A stretch of 64,000 bases of DNA from an uncultured Prevotella sp. (GCA_934272845.1 CAKQSF010000007.1:16486-80485), one strand, 5' to 3'; shown: positions 8,897-18,143, numbered from the stretch's first letter. The notes: generated by a model not told the origin, from the letters alone. Program-made: numbers and translations.

Positions 8897-10279
8897 ATGG
8901 AAGCGGTATTCTCATACATTATCGGCCTTGGAGCCGCCGTGATGATGCCTATCATCTTCACCATCCTCGGTGTCTGCATCGGCATCAAGTTCTCTAAATC
9001 ACTAAAAAGCGGTCTGTACGTAGGCGTAGGCTTCGTAGGACTCGGTGTTATTACGGGTCTGTTGACATCCAGTCTTGGTCCTGCACTGGCACAAGTAGTC
9101 GAGATATACGGTCTTGAACTCAACGTTTTCGATATGGGATGGCCTGCTGCCGCATCCGTAGCATATAATACAACAGTAGGTGCTTTCATAATACCTGTAT
9201 GCCTCGGCGTTAACCTTCTGTTACTGCTTGCAGGCTGCACACGCACAGTGAACATTGACCTCTGGAACTATTGGCACTTTGCTTTCATCGGAGCCGTGGT
9301 ATATTTCCTCACTGGCAACAACATAGCATGGGGCTTCTTCGCTGCTATCATCTGCTACATCATAACACTTGTCATGGCAGATTTGACAGCAAAGAAATTC
9401 CAAAAGTTCTATGACGGCATGGAAGGTATATCTATTCCACAGCCTTTCTGTCAAGGATTCACACCGTTTGCCATCATAATTGGCAAGTTACTTGACAAAA
9501 TTCCTGGCTTCGATAAACTGAATATCGATGCTGAAGGCATGAAGAAGAAGTTTGGACTCTTTGGCGAACCTCTCTTCCTCGGTGTTATAATAGGTATCAT
9601 AATCGGCTGTCTGGCTTGCAAAGACTCTAACGAACTGGTAGCGAATATCCCTGCAACACTCGGTCTTGGCATTAAGATGGGCGCTGTAATGGAACTCATA
9701 CCACGTATCACAAGCCTATTTATAGAAGGTCTGAAACCCATCTCTGAGGCTACACGCGAACTCATAGCCAAGAAGTTTGGCGAAGACAAGGAATTCTATA
9801 TCGGCATGTCTCCAGCATTGGTGATAGGACACCCTACTACACTTATCGTTAGTTTGCTGCTCATTCCTGTAACACTCGTATTGGCAGTAGTACTCCCAGG
9901 CAACCAATTCCTGCCTTTGGCATCACTGGCAGGTATGTTCTATGTATTCGTTATGGTACTGCCTTACACCAACGGTAACGTTGTAAAGTCATTCATTGTG
10001 GGTCTAGTAGTAATGGCAATAGGCCTCTATTTCGTTACACTCATGGCAGAAAACTTCACCTTAGCGGCACAAGAAGTATCAGCAGCACACCCTGATGACA
10101 AGGCTGTACAGGTACCAGAGGGCTTCAGCGCAGGATCACTTGACTTTGCGTCATCACCACTTGCATTCATAATATACGCAGGAATGAAGTACTTGCAGTA
10201 TATAGGCGCAGCAGTACTCACCATTCTTACCATCGCTCTCGTAGCATGGAACAGAGTACGTATCAACAAGAAAAACTAA
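8897..10279 (+). CDS. Lone PTS EIIC permease of the galactitol/ascorbate type
   Basis: A 460-residue membrane protein with about 11-12 hydrophobic segments. The N-terminus (GLGAAVMMPIIFTILGVCIG, KSGLYVGVGFVGLGVITGLL) and the middle GLFGEPLFLGVIIGIIIG and MSPALVIGHPTT resemble the EIIC-GAT family, the membrane component of galactitol-type phosphotransferase systems. No EIIA, EIIB, HPr or enzyme I gene is adjacent. In this setting it may work as an ordinary (non-phosphorylating) sugar-acid carrier; that is inference. It sits between two exported uronate-related proteins and starts 94 bp after the first, so cotranscription is likely. Confidence 0.82.
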   Translation: MEAVFSYIIGLGAAVMMPIIFTILGVCIGIKFSKSLKSGLYVGVGFVGLGVITGLLTSSLGPALAQVVEIYGLELNVFDMGWPAAASVAYNTTVGAFIIPVCLGVNLLLLLAGCTRTVNIDLWNYWHFAFIGAVVYFLTGNNIAWGFFAAIICYIITLVMADLTAKKFQKFYDGMEGISIPQPFCQGFTPFAIIIGKLLDKIPGFDKLNIDAEGMKKKFGLFGEPLFLGVIIGIIIGCLACKDSNELVANIPATLGLGIKMGAVMELIPRITSLFIEGLKPISEATRELIAKKFGEDKEFYIGMSPALVIGHPTTLIVSLLLIPVTLVLAVVLPGNQFLPLASLAGMFYVFVMVLPYTNGNVVKSFIVGLVVMAIGLYFVTLMAENFTLAAQEVSAAHPDDKAVQVPEGFSAGSLDFASSPLAFIIYAGMKYLQYIGAAVLTILTIALVAWNRVRINKKN

Positions 10280-10300
10280 TATTTAACACTAATATAAGAA

Positions 10301-11275
10301 ATGAAGAAACTTATTGCTATCGCTGCTTTTGCTGCTACCGCAATGGGAATGTCAGCACAACAGAATGTAACTTTTAGGACTGCATGTCACCCTGACGACG
10401 TAAAGCACTATGACACAAAAACACTACGCGACCGTTTCGTAATGGAAAAGGTTATGGTGGCAGACGAGATAAACCTTACTTATTCACAGTACGATCGCTT
10501 TATCTTTGGCGGTGCAATGCCTGTTAACAAGGACTTGAAACTGGAAAGCTTTACAGGTCTGGGTCTTTCTGTAGACAAAACCATCAAAGAGCCATACTTC
10601 CTCTACAACCGCGAAATGGGTATCATCAACTGCGGACAAGGCACTGGCTCCGTAATCGTTGACGGTAAAGAGTATGTTCTCGGTCCTAAGGAAGCCCTAT
10701 ACATTGGTCGTGGACATTTGGACAAGGGTAAAGACGTTAACAAAGAGGTAGTATTCCGCTCTAAGGACAGTCAGAACCCAGCCAAGTTCTACATCAACTC
10801 TGCTACAGCCCATAAGCATTACAAGACTCAATGGGTAACGCTCGATGGACGTAAGGGCTCTCTCAAGGCTGCCATTTGGGGTCCTGTAGGCACAAAGGAA
10901 GAGGCTAACGGACGTACTATCTACAAACTTATCGTCCGTGACGCTCTGCAAGAAGGCCCTTGTCAGTTACAGATGGGTCTGACACAACTTGAACCAGGTG
11001 CCGTTTGGAACACCATGCCACCTCACACACACGGTCGTCGCATAGAGGCTTACTATTACTTTAACCTTCCAGAGGGTCAAACTATCTCTCACGTAATGGG
11101 TGAACCCCAAGAGACACGCAACGTATGGTTGCACAACGAACAGGCCATCATGTCCCCAGAGTGGTCTATACACGCCGCTTGCGGTACATATTACTATACC
11201 TTCATTTGGGGTATGGCTGGTGAGAATCTTGAATACAATGACAAGGACGTAATTCCTGTTATTGACATCAAGTAA
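10301..11275 (+). CDS. kduI: 5-keto-4-deoxyuronate isomerase KduI with signal peptide
   Basis: A 324-residue cupin enzyme that interconverts 5-keto-4-deoxyuronate (DKI) and 3-deoxy-D-glycero-2,5-hexodiulosonate in pectin and glycosaminoglycan breakdown. Metal ligands are visible: [16 protein letters not shown] gives His242, His244 and Glu249, and WSIHAACGT gives His291. [20 protein letters not shown] is the family signature. The surprise is at the N-terminus: [20 protein letters not shown] is a clear signal peptide, and the enzyme is about 45 residues longer than the cytoplasmic form in Escherichia coli. The mature enzyme is therefore predicted to be periplasmic. It follows the permease by 22 bp. 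Confidence 0.9.
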   Translation: MKKLIAIAAFAATAMGMSAQQNVTFRTACHPDDVKHYDTKTLRDRFVMEKVMVADEINLTYSQYDRFIFGGAMPVNKDLKLESFTGLGLSVDKTIKEPYFLYNREMGIINCGQGTGSVIVDGKEYVLGPKEALYIGRGHLDKGKDVNKEVVFRSKDSQNPAKFYINSATAHKHYKTQWVTLDGRKGSLKAAIWGPVGTKEEANGRTIYKLIVRDALQEGPCQLQMGLTQLEPGAVWNTMPPHTHGRRIEAYYYFNLPEGQTISHVMGEPQETRNVWLHNEQAIMSPEWSIHAACGTYYYTFIWGMAGENLEYNDKDVIPVIDIK

Positions 11276-11341
11276 GTTTAAAAACAAGGTAGACACAGAG
11301 TCTATTTAACTATGAATTAGGACTTTTTACCATAATACTTA

Positions 11342-11390
11342 AGGGAGGTATAATAAATTACCACTGTTAAATAAAACTTGATTAAGGTGG
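11342..11390. repeat. Left-end fragment of family C inverted-repeat element
   Basis: AGGGAGGTATAATAAATTAC and the following bases (CACTGTTAAATAAAACTTGATTA) align closely with the left end of the full family C copy at 52023-52218. No matching right end is seen; an AGTGACGCTAAAAA stretch at about 11421 recalls the family B terminus. The rest of 11276-11460 holds nothing I can name. Confidence 0.6.
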
Positions 11391-11462
11391 TGCCGTTAAT
11401 TTTTAGACGCACTCTTAATTAAGTGACGCTAAAAAGTCATTAATAATACTGTAAAATCTATT

Positions 11463-11504
11463 GGATTGTGGTGGCTAAACAATATTCATTAGCCACCATA
11501 ATCC
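11463..11504. repeat. Long hairpin upstream of the PASTA gene
   Basis: GGATTGTGGTGGCTAA and TTAGCCACCATAATCC pair over 16 positions with one G-T-type imperfection, around a 10-nt loop. There is no U-run, so it is more likely a 5' leader structure or small repeat than a terminator. It ends 53 bp before the start of the PASTA gene. Confidence 0.6.
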
Positions 11505-11557
11505 ATCGCAAACCCACCCAATCATTTATCATCTGCCCAGTGAAGACTTCTGAATTT

Positions 11558-12229
11558 ATGCGTAAATTGGCATGCAAGTCACTATGGATGAACCTTGTCG
11601 CAATGGCTGCTGTCATCGTTTTCCTCATCTTAGGAACAGAATTAGCGATGAACATCTACACGCACCATGGTGAGTCCATTTCCGTGCCCGACGTGAGAAA
11701 GCACTCTTACGAAGCCTCACTGAAGGTATTAGAAGACCTTGGATTCGAGGTCATCATCAATGATACCGGCTACGTCAAGAACCTTCCCCCCGGGACAATA
11801 CTCGACCAACTGCCGACTCCTGGCACAAAGGTGAAGAGCGGACGCATCATTTACCTTACCGTCAACGCCACCGACTCACCAACACTCATCATGCCAGACA
11901 TCATAGACAACTGCTCACTGCGCGAGGCAATGGCACGCCTTACAGCCCTCGGCTTCAAGTTAGGACAGACACAATTCGTACCTGGCGAGAAAGACTGGGT
12001 ATACGGAATACTCGTTAACGGTAAGAACGTATCAGCAGGAGACAGAATATCTATCGAAAGCAAACTCATTATACAGGCTGGCAATGGTCAACGTGACGCT
12101 GCCGACTCAATATACATGACCGATACGCACGATGACTATTATGAGTCTGAAGAGTATATGGGAGAAGAGAACAAGGCTGACGCAACAGAGTCACGCGACA
12201 ATGGAGACGATTTTGAAATCGTTGAATAA
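11558..12229 (+). CDS. Membrane-anchored PASTA domain protein
   Basis: A 223-residue protein with a short cytoplasmic N-terminus, one membrane helix (LWMNLVAMAAVIVFLILGTE) and two PASTA-type repeats (about 38-105, beginning SVPDVRKHSYEASLKVLEDL, and about 108-175, beginning IMPDIIDNCSLREAMARLTA), then an acidic tail (DDYYESEEYMGEEN). PASTA repeats bind peptidoglycan or beta-lactam-like ligands in other proteins; no kinase or transpeptidase domain is attached here. A GTG at 11540 would add six residues and is an alternative start. It is 30 bp before rluD and likely in one transcript with rluD and ddl. Confidence 0.8.
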   Translation: MRKLACKSLWMNLVAMAAVIVFLILGTELAMNIYTHHGESISVPDVRKHSYEASLKVLEDLGFEVIINDTGYVKNLPPGTILDQLPTPGTKVKSGRIIYLTVNATDSPTLIMPDIIDNCSLREAMARLTALGFKLGQTQFVPGEKDWVYGILVNGKNVSAGDRISIESKLIIQAGNGQRDAADSIYMTDTHDDYYESEEYMGEENKADATESRDNGDDFEIVE

Positions 12230-12259
12230 TGAAACAGCAGTACTGTTCCATAATATCTT

Positions 12260-13342
12260 ATGAAAGAAGAATACGACATAGAAGACTTTAACGAACTGGA
12301 ACTTGGCGAGGAAACTCCAATTTCAGCAGACGAAAATGCCCTTTACGAGCATTTCAGATGCGAAGTGGATCCTGGTCAGGTTCCTGTTCGTATAGATAAG
12401 TACCTCTTTGAGAGGATGCAACACTCATCACGCAACCGCATTCAAGCGGCTGCCGAGGCTGGATACATACACGTTAACAACCGCCCCGTAAAGTCTAACT
12501 ACAAGGTTAGACCTGGCGATGTCATCACGCTCATGCTGCATCAGCCCAAGCACGACACCACCATCTACCCTGAAGACATACCGCTCAACATCGTTTACGA
12601 AGACGATGTACTGATGGTTATCAACAAACCCGCGGGCATGGTGGTGCATCCTGGTGCAGGCAACTTCCACGGAACCCTCATCAATGCCGTGGCTTGGCAC
12701 ATGAAAGACGTGCCCGACTTTGACCCTAACTCCCCCGAAGTGGGACTAGTTCACCGCATAGACAAAGACACAAGCGGACTGCTTGTGGTGGCAAAGACCC
12801 CCGACGCTAAGTCGAACCTCGGCAAACAGTTCTTCCATCACAACACACACCGCTCCTACAACTGCCTCGTTTGGGGACACTTCACGGAAGACAGCGGACG
12901 CATAGAAGGCAACATCACACGCGATCCTAAGGACCGTCTGCGCATGACAGTGGCTCCAGCCGACTCAGGTATCGGCAAACCAGCAGTGACTCACTGGCGT
13001 GTTCTTGAGAAATACGGCTACGTAACCCTCGTGGAATGTATCCTAGAGACAGGCAGAACCCACCAGATTCGTGCCCACATGAAACACATTGGGCATCCTC
13101 TCTTCGGCGATGAGCGATACGGAGGCATGGAGATACTGCGCGGACAGCGTTCGTCTTCATATAAGGCGTTCATACAAAACTGCTTCTACCTCTGTCCACG
13201 TCAGGCACTCCACGCCCGCACCCTCGGCTTCGTTCACCCCGTAACGGGTCAGCAAATGGACTTCACCAGCGAATGGCCAGAGGACTTTGCCGCATTAATA
13301 GACAAATGGAGAAAACTAACACAAAATACAAACATACAATAA
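12260..13342 (+). CDS. rluD: RluA-family 23S rRNA pseudouridine synthase (RluD-like)
   Basis: A 360-residue pseudouridine synthase. An N-terminal S4 RNA-binding domain (PVRIDKYLFERMQHSSRNRI, residues about 40-105) is followed by the catalytic domain. The active-site motif is GLVHRIDKDTSGLLVVAKT with the catalytic Asp, and ETGRTHQIRAHMKHIGHPLFG is the second signature. RluD modifies helix 69 of 23S rRNA; the exact site here is inferred from domain layout. The 40 acidic residues before S4 are typical of Bacteroidetes members. Confidence 0.9.
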   Translation: MKEEYDIEDFNELELGEETPISADENALYEHFRCEVDPGQVPVRIDKYLFERMQHSSRNRIQAAAEAGYIHVNNRPVKSNYKVRPGDVITLMLHQPKHDTTIYPEDIPLNIVYEDDVLMVINKPAGMVVHPGAGNFHGTLINAVAWHMKDVPDFDPNSPEVGLVHRIDKDTSGLLVVAKTPDAKSNLGKQFFHHNTHRSYNCLVWGHFTEDSGRIEGNITRDPKDRLRMTVAPADSGIGKPAVTHWRVLEKYGYVTLVECILETGRTHQIRAHMKHIGHPLFGDERYGGMEILRGQRSSSYKAFIQNCFYLCPRQALHARTLGFVHPVTGQQMDFTSEWPEDFAALIDKWRKLTQNTNIQ

Positions 13343-13350
13343 AGAGTACT

Positions 13351-14343
13351 ATGAAACGTACAATAGCAGTAATCTGCGGTGGCGACTCATCAGAGCATGA
13401 CGTCTCCCTGCGTTCTGGAGCAGGCATCTACTCATTTTTCAACAAAGACAACTACGATGTCTTCATCGTTGACATCAAGGGACTAGACTGGCACGTCAAC
13501 CTCCCCGACGGCACCACATCACCCATCGACCGCAACGACTTCTCATTCATTATGAACGGAGAGAAGAAGACTTTTGACTACGCATACATCACCATTCACG
13601 GCACACCAGGTGAAAACGGTAGACTACAAGGCTACTTCGACCTTATGCGCATACCCTACTCTACAAGCGGAGTGCTCGTTGAAGCGATGACATTCGACAA
13701 GTTCGTGCTCAACAACTACCTTCGTCAGTTCGGCGTAAGCGTAGCCGACAGCATCCTTGTTCGTTGTGGCGAGGAGAAAAACATCACCGACCAGAGTATC
13801 AAAGACACCGTGGGCTACCCATGTTTCGTTAAGCCTGCGGCAGACGGTTCAAGTTTCGGTGTGAGCAAGGTCAAGACGTATGCTGACCTCGCTCCTGCTC
13901 TTGACAAGGCGTTTCACGAGAGTGACACCGTGATGATAGAAGGCTTCCTCGACGGAACGGAGATTTCACAGGGTGTATATAAGACCAAGAAAAAAAGCGT
14001 AGTGCTCCCTGCTACAGAGGTGGTGACAAGCAACGAGTTCTTCGACTACGACGCTAAGTATAACGGACAGGTACAGGAGATAACTCCTGCACGCCTCTCT
14101 ACTGATACCGCAGAGCGTGTGGCGAAGATTACATCTGCCATCTACGACATTCTGCACGCTAACGGAATAATACGTATTGACTACATCATCAGCAAGCAAG
14201 CCGATGGCAAGGACAAGATTAACATGCTCGAAATTAACACCACTCCAGGCATGACCGCCACATCTTTCATTCCTCAACAGGCTCGCGCCGCAGGACTGGA
14301 CATGGGCGATATACTTGCAGATATTGTTGAAAACCAGTTTTAA
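13351..14343 (+). CDS. ddl: D-alanine--D-alanine ligase
   Basis: A 330-residue ATP-grasp enzyme joining two D-alanines for peptidoglycan precursors. Motifs: VICGGDSSEHDVSLRSG, IHGTPGENGRLQGYFDLM, YPCFVKPAADGSSFGVSKV, VMIEGFLDGTEISQGV, RIDYII and MLEINTTPGMTATSFIPQQ with the Mg-binding Glu/Asn and the Ser-Phe of the substrate loop. Longer in-frame starts at 13273 and 13306 overlap rluD and add unrelated residues, so the ATG at 13351, 8 bp after rluD, is chosen. Confidence 0.95.
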   Translation: MKRTIAVICGGDSSEHDVSLRSGAGIYSFFNKDNYDVFIVDIKGLDWHVNLPDGTTSPIDRNDFSFIMNGEKKTFDYAYITIHGTPGENGRLQGYFDLMRIPYSTSGVLVEAMTFDKFVLNNYLRQFGVSVADSILVRCGEEKNITDQSIKDTVGYPCFVKPAADGSSFGVSKVKTYADLAPALDKAFHESDTVMIEGFLDGTEISQGVYKTKKKSVVLPATEVVTSNEFFDYDAKYNGQVQEITPARLSTDTAERVAKITSAIYDILHANGIIRIDYIISKQADGKDKINMLEINTTPGMTATSFIPQQARAAGLDMGDILADIVENQF

Positions 14344-14373
14344 GGTATTTAGTGGTTTTGTTTTTAGTTATTT

Positions 14374-14597
14374 AGTAATATTGAAAAAATAACTTACGCG
14401 GTTTTTACCTCAGATTGCTGAGATATTTTGGGGATATGAAGATGGAGAACTCCGTGAAACGCATGAGCCTAGCGAAGAATGCGAGCATTGTGACTGATGA
14501 ATCACCACAAAATAGCCAGCAAGATGAGATAAAAAACGCGTAAGAAAACATTACTTTAACAATATAAAAATTGAATAAGTTATTTTTTTATATTACT
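14374..14597. repeat. MITE-like element, family A copy 1
   Basis: A 224-bp non-coding element bounded by imperfect inverted repeats: left AGTAATATTGAAAAAATAAC, right (reverse strand) AGTAATATAAAAAAATAACT. It aligns along its length with 62902-63096 and with the reverse complement of 17127-17309. The core contains AATGCGAGCATTGTGACTGA, shared with family B. It occupies most of the gap between ddl and the next gene. Confidence 0.75.
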
Positions 14598-14599
14598 TA

Positions 14600-14716
14600 G
14601 TTATTTTGTAGTTTAGTGGTTTAGATGATTAGTTATCAAACGACCAAACAACAAACAAGCAAACAACGAACAAGCAACTAAACAACAAAACCCCTACACC
14701 CCCAAACAACCAACCC
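14600..14716 (+). repeat. Low-complexity A/C leader before the PlsC-like gene, with T/G arm
   Basis: Bases 14600-14634 are nearly all T and G (GTAGTTTAGTGGTTTAG). Bases 14636-14716 are nearly all A and C, built from repeats like AAACAAC and AACCAACC, and end directly at the start codon at 14717. The two arms are partly complementary and can fold with the start codon at the base. Confidence 0.6.
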
Positions 14717-15925
14717 ATGACCCTACACGATTTTGACGAGATACGCCCTTTCTCCGACGAAGAGATGCGTGGCGCCTTCAACAGCCTTCTTAACGACCGA
14801 CAGTTCAACCACCTCATGAAAGCCGTAGCACCATGGTTTCCACGTGGTCTGCGCAACGGTCTACTGCGACTCCTATACTGCGGAGTAAAGTCCTCACAAG
14901 ACTTTCAGGTGCGCTTCATGAAGCCCATAGTCAACTTCATCATCCGCACACGCACCAATGGACTAACCTTTGGTTACGCCAAGGAACTGTCAAAGCATGG
15001 GCGTTACCTCTTCCTCTCTAACCACCGCGACATCGTTCTCGACTCCGCCTTTCTCGACGTCCTGCTCTTCAACAACAACTTCGACCGCACCGTAGAGATA
15101 GGCATCGGCGACAACCTGCTCATCTATCCGTGGATAAAGACACTGGTAAAACTGAACAAGTCGTTCACCGTACGCCGCGGACTCACCACCCACGAGATGA
15201 TGCGTTCCTCTGTAATGATGAGCCAGTACATACACTTCGCTGTCAACGAGAAACAGGAGAACATCTGGATAGCGCAGCGTGAGGGACGCGCCAAGGACTC
15301 CGACGACCGCACACAAGACTCCGTGCTCAAGATGTTCTGCCTCGGAGCACCAGACGAACTCGTTAAAGGCGAGGGCATAACACAGGGCGCGGCGGTGATA
15401 AACGCGCTACGCCACCTCCACATAGTGCCCCTGACCATATCCTACGAGTACGACCCCTGCGACTACCTCAAGGCAGAGGAGTTTCAGTTCAAGCGTGACG
15501 TCAAGGGATGGAAAAAGTCAAAACAAGACGATCTCGACAACATGAAGACTGGCATCCTCGGCAAGAAAGGACACGTACACTACGAGGCGGCACCGTGCAT
15601 AGACGCATGGCTCGACACCCTTGACCCCTCTTTGCCCAAGAAAGAGATCTTCCGCTTAGTGGCAGAGCACATAGACCACGAGATACACTCACGCTACCGT
15701 CTCTACCCCTGCAACTGGATTGCCATGGATGAACTGGACGGTACCGACAACTCTGACAAGTACACCAACAAGGACAAGCAGACATTCGAGAAGTATCTGC
15801 ACGGTCAGATGGCAAAGATAAAGGTGCTTAACCCCGACAACGCCTTCCTGCGTGAGCGTATGCTGACAATGTACGCTAACCCTACACGCAACTATCTCGC
15901 CGCTACCCAGAATCATACCCACTAA
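14717..15925 (+). CDS. PlsC-like glycerolipid acyltransferase
   Basis: A 402-residue protein with an acyltransferase domain (about 65-300). The catalytic motif is SNHRDIVLDSAFL with His103; the Asp stands six residues after the His rather than the usual five, and Asp105 may also serve. IWIAQREGRAKDSDD is the glycerol-3-phosphate-binding block, and AAVINALRHLHIVPLTISYE follows. Related enzymes acylate (lyso)phosphatidate or glycerol-3-phosphate at the inner membrane; the acyl acceptor cannot be told here. The gene is followed 5 bp later by a lipoprotein gene, so the two are probably one transcript. Confidence 0.8.
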   Translation: MTLHDFDEIRPFSDEEMRGAFNSLLNDRQFNHLMKAVAPWFPRGLRNGLLRLLYCGVKSSQDFQVRFMKPIVNFIIRTRTNGLTFGYAKELSKHGRYLFLSNHRDIVLDSAFLDVLLFNNNFDRTVEIGIGDNLLIYPWIKTLVKLNKSFTVRRGLTTHEMMRSSVMMSQYIHFAVNEKQENIWIAQREGRAKDSDDRTQDSVLKMFCLGAPDELVKGEGITQGAAVINALRHLHIVPLTISYEYDPCDYLKAEEFQFKRDVKGWKKSKQDDLDNMKTGILGKKGHVHYEAAPCIDAWLDTLDPSLPKKEIFRLVAEHIDHEIHSRYRLYPCNWIAMDELDGTDNSDKYTNKDKQTFEKYLHGQMAKIKVLNPDNAFLRERMLTMYANPTRNYLAATQNHTH

Positions 15926-15929
15926 CACT

Positions 15930-16616
15930 ATGTTAAGAAACATACTCCCCATGACCATCATGGCAGGCACAATCGCCATCATCTCGGCTTGTGAGCACGA
16001 CGCTTACGAGACGGGTGATGGCGATTTGTCGTATATGCACGCTGACTATGCCGACTTCACCATCAGCAACCACGCCGTGACATCTGCCATTACTGACAAC
16101 AACTCCTCGCTGCCACTCCCCTCCTCGCTCACCGTCAGCACCGAACTACCTGCCGACACCATGCTGCGTCGCCTTGTTCATTACAACCAGAAGGACGCCT
16201 CTACACCAATAGAGATACTGCGCCTCACACCCGTCAGCATCGTCACCCCCCACTCCCCAAATGAAGAAGGCACGCTGCGCACCGACCCTGTGAAACTGAC
16301 TGCCGCATGGCTCTCGCCCAACAAGCGATACCTAAACCTACAGTTAGGCATCATGACTGGCAACGATACCTCCCCCGACGCAGTACGCAAACTACACATC
16401 GTCAGCGACTCTACACACACGGAGGGCAAGGGAACTGTCTTTCTCTCCCTAAGGTATGACAATGCCAACACGCCCGAATACTACACCGAGGACGTGTACC
16501 TCAGCATACCATGCCATACCATCACCACCTCTGATGGAACACAAGCCGACACCATCAGCATTACCGTCAATACATATTCAGGAAGAATAACGAAGAATAT
16601 TATAAATGAAGAATGA
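15930..16616 (+). CDS. NigD-like lipoprotein
   Basis: A 228-residue lipoprotein: hydrophobic N-terminus with lipobox IISAC (Cys21), followed by an acidic stretch ([20 protein letters not shown]). The remaining strand-rich region ([49 protein letters not shown]) matches the NigD-like family found in many copies in Bacteroidetes. Function unknown; surface or periplasmic location is expected. Confidence 0.7.
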   Translation: MLRNILPMTIMAGTIAIISACEHDAYETGDGDLSYMHADYADFTISNHAVTSAITDNNSSLPLPSSLTVSTELPADTMLRRLVHYNQKDASTPIEILRLTPVSIVTPHSPNEEGTLRTDPVKLTAAWLSPNKRYLNLQLGIMTGNDTSPDAVRKLHIVSDSTHTEGKGTVFLSLRYDNANTPEYYTEDVYLSIPCHTITTSDGTQADTISITVNTYSGRITKNIINEE

Positions 16617-16640
16617 AGAATATATATTACACATAGCAAG

Positions 16641-16731
16641 CCAAACTACTAAACAACCAAACAACAAAACAACCAAACCACAAAACAACCAAACCACAAA
16701 ACAACCAAACCACAAAACAAATCAAACAACT
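16641..16731 (+). repeat. A/C tandem repeat leader before ridA
   Basis: CCAAACCACAAAACAA is repeated about three times, preceded by variants (AAACAACCAAACAACAAAAC). Almost no G or T occurs in 90 bases and the tract ends at the ridA start. An upstream T/G arm is not evident here, unlike at argC and argD. Confidence 0.65.
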
Positions 16732-17106
16732 ATGCAAAAAATTTCAACCCCCAACGCCCCTGCCGCTATAGGACCATACAGCCAGGGCATCAAATGTAAC
16801 GGAATGTTGTACGCTTCAGGTCAGATCCCCCTCAACCCAGCCACAGGCACACTAGTAGAGGGTGGCATAGAGGCACAGGCACACCAAGCCTTCCAGAACG
16901 TAAAAGCCCTCGTAGAGGCTGCTGGCACCAGCATGTCAAACGTGGTAAAGGTAACAGTCTTCATGGCAGACATGAACGACTTTGCCACCGTCAACGGCAT
17001 CTACGCTCAGTACTTCAGCGAACCCTACCCCGCCCGCTCCGCCGTAGCGGTAAAGTCATTACCTAAAGGCGCATTACTCGAGGTAGAAGTGATAGCGGCT
17101 TTGTAA
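16732..17106 (+). CDS. ridA: RidA family reactive intermediate deaminase
   Basis: A 124-residue enzyme that hydrolyses reactive enamine/imine intermediates made by PLP enzymes. The family pattern is complete: [46 protein letters not shown], and [20 protein letters not shown] with the catalytic Arg. The in-frame region from 16606 codes only Asn/Thr/Lys/Gln repeats from the A/C tract and is not taken as protein. Confidence 0.93.
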   Translation: MQKISTPNAPAAIGPYSQGIKCNGMLYASGQIPLNPATGTLVEGGIEAQAHQAFQNVKALVEAAGTSMSNVVKVTVFMADMNDFATVNGIYAQYFSEPYPARSAVAVKSLPKGALLEVEVIAAL

Positions 17107-17126
17107 ATAATGTATGTATATAATTT

Positions 17127-17309
17127 AGTAATGTTGTCTTACGCATTTCTTACTCTCATCTTGCTGGCTATTTTGTGAATATTCATCAGTCACGATGCTT
17201 GCATTCTTCGCTAGGCTCAGGCGTTTCACGGAGTTCTCCATCTTCATATCCCCAAAATATCTCAACAATCTGAGGTAAAAACTGCGTAAGTTATTTTTTC
17301 AACATTACT
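17127..17309. repeat. MITE-like element, family A copy 2 (inverted)
   Basis: A 183-bp element in the opposite orientation to copy 1, bounded by AGTAATGTTG and CAACATTACT. It retains the GAGGTAAAAACTGCGTAAGT end block and the core (reverse strand GAATGCAAGCATCGTGACTG). One or two differences weaken the core hairpin compared with copies 1 and 3. Confidence 0.72.
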
Positions 17310-17341
17310 TATTGATAAATGTATAATTTTAAAGAAAAAAA

Positions 17342-17373
17342 TTTGCTCAAACCAAAACAATTTCTTAACTTTG
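17342..17373 (+). promoter_or_regulatory. Promoter of the 17461 secreted protein gene
   Basis: TTTG (17342-17345), 20-bp spacer and TAACTTTG (17366-17373), an almost ideal Bacteroidetes promoter, giving a leader of about 80 nt. Confidence 0.7.
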
Positions 17374-17460
17374 CGCACATATGGTGGAATACATTTCTGA
17401 GTATGCAGAAAACATTTCACACTGTAGGAAGGATTATAACCTAAATAAATAATAACAGGT

Positions 17461-18117
17461 ATGATAAGAAAAATACTCTTCTCTTTTATAGCGTTAGTGT
17501 GTGGATGTGTCAGCACTATGGCTGATACGGATCTTTCAACATTATCTAATACGCTTTACTTTAAGCCAATAACAATCACTGCAGGCGAAAAGGCTAGCCT
17601 CGTTATCAATATGAAGAATAGTGAGGAAGTGCAGGCAATAGGTGGATACTTGTATCTTCCTGAAGGAATGACGGTGGCTAAAAACGAGTATGACTTGTAT
17701 GGTATGCTAAGTTCAGAGCGCACAAATGCTATGCTTCATACTTTTGGTATGAATCATCTAGGAAATAATAAATACGCTTATGCATTATTCTCTCCATTAG
17801 GAAAGACATTCAGTGGCAATGATGGTGCAGTGTTCTCTATGGATATTGCTGTAGACAAGGATTTAAAGCCAGGTGATTATACTCTGTTTCTTAGAGAAAT
17901 CGAATTATCAAATAGAAATGGAATAATAGGTAAACGCAGTGTGTTTGAGGGCACAGTAACCGTTGTAGCCCCAACAGGCGTTACCAACGTAAGTGCTGAC
18001 GATTCTGAAGGAGCAGAAGAGATATACACCGTTGGAGGTGTAAAGATAGAAAAAGCACAAAATGGTTTCAATCTCATAAAGAAGAAGGATGGCAAAGTGA
18101 TTAAGATTGCCAAGTAA
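17461..18117 (+). CDS. Secreted protein with cohesin-like domain and C-terminal tail module
   Basis: A 218-residue exported protein. Signal peptide IRKILFSFIALVCGCVSTMA; residues about 28-170 form a strand-rich domain with ITAGEKASLVINMKNSEEVQ, IGGYLYLPEGMTV and VFSMDIAVDKDLKPGDYTLF, a pattern resembling cohesin-like (carbohydrate-active complex) domains. The C-terminus IYTVGGVKIEKAQNGFNLIK with a basic end matches the tail module of the other secreted proteins here. No enzymatic motif is visible. The cohesin link is from pattern only. Confidence 0.6.
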   Translation: MIRKILFSFIALVCGCVSTMADTDLSTLSNTLYFKPITITAGEKASLVINMKNSEEVQAIGGYLYLPEGMTVAKNEYDLYGMLSSERTNAMLHTFGMNHLGNNKYAYALFSPLGKTFSGNDGAVFSMDIAVDKDLKPGDYTLFLREIELSNRNGIIGKRSVFEGTVTVVAPTGVTNVSADDSEGAEEIYTVGGVKIEKAQNGFNLIKKKDGKVIKIAK

Positions 18118-18143
18118 GGCTTAGAAAAAAGGTAAAAAGAAAA

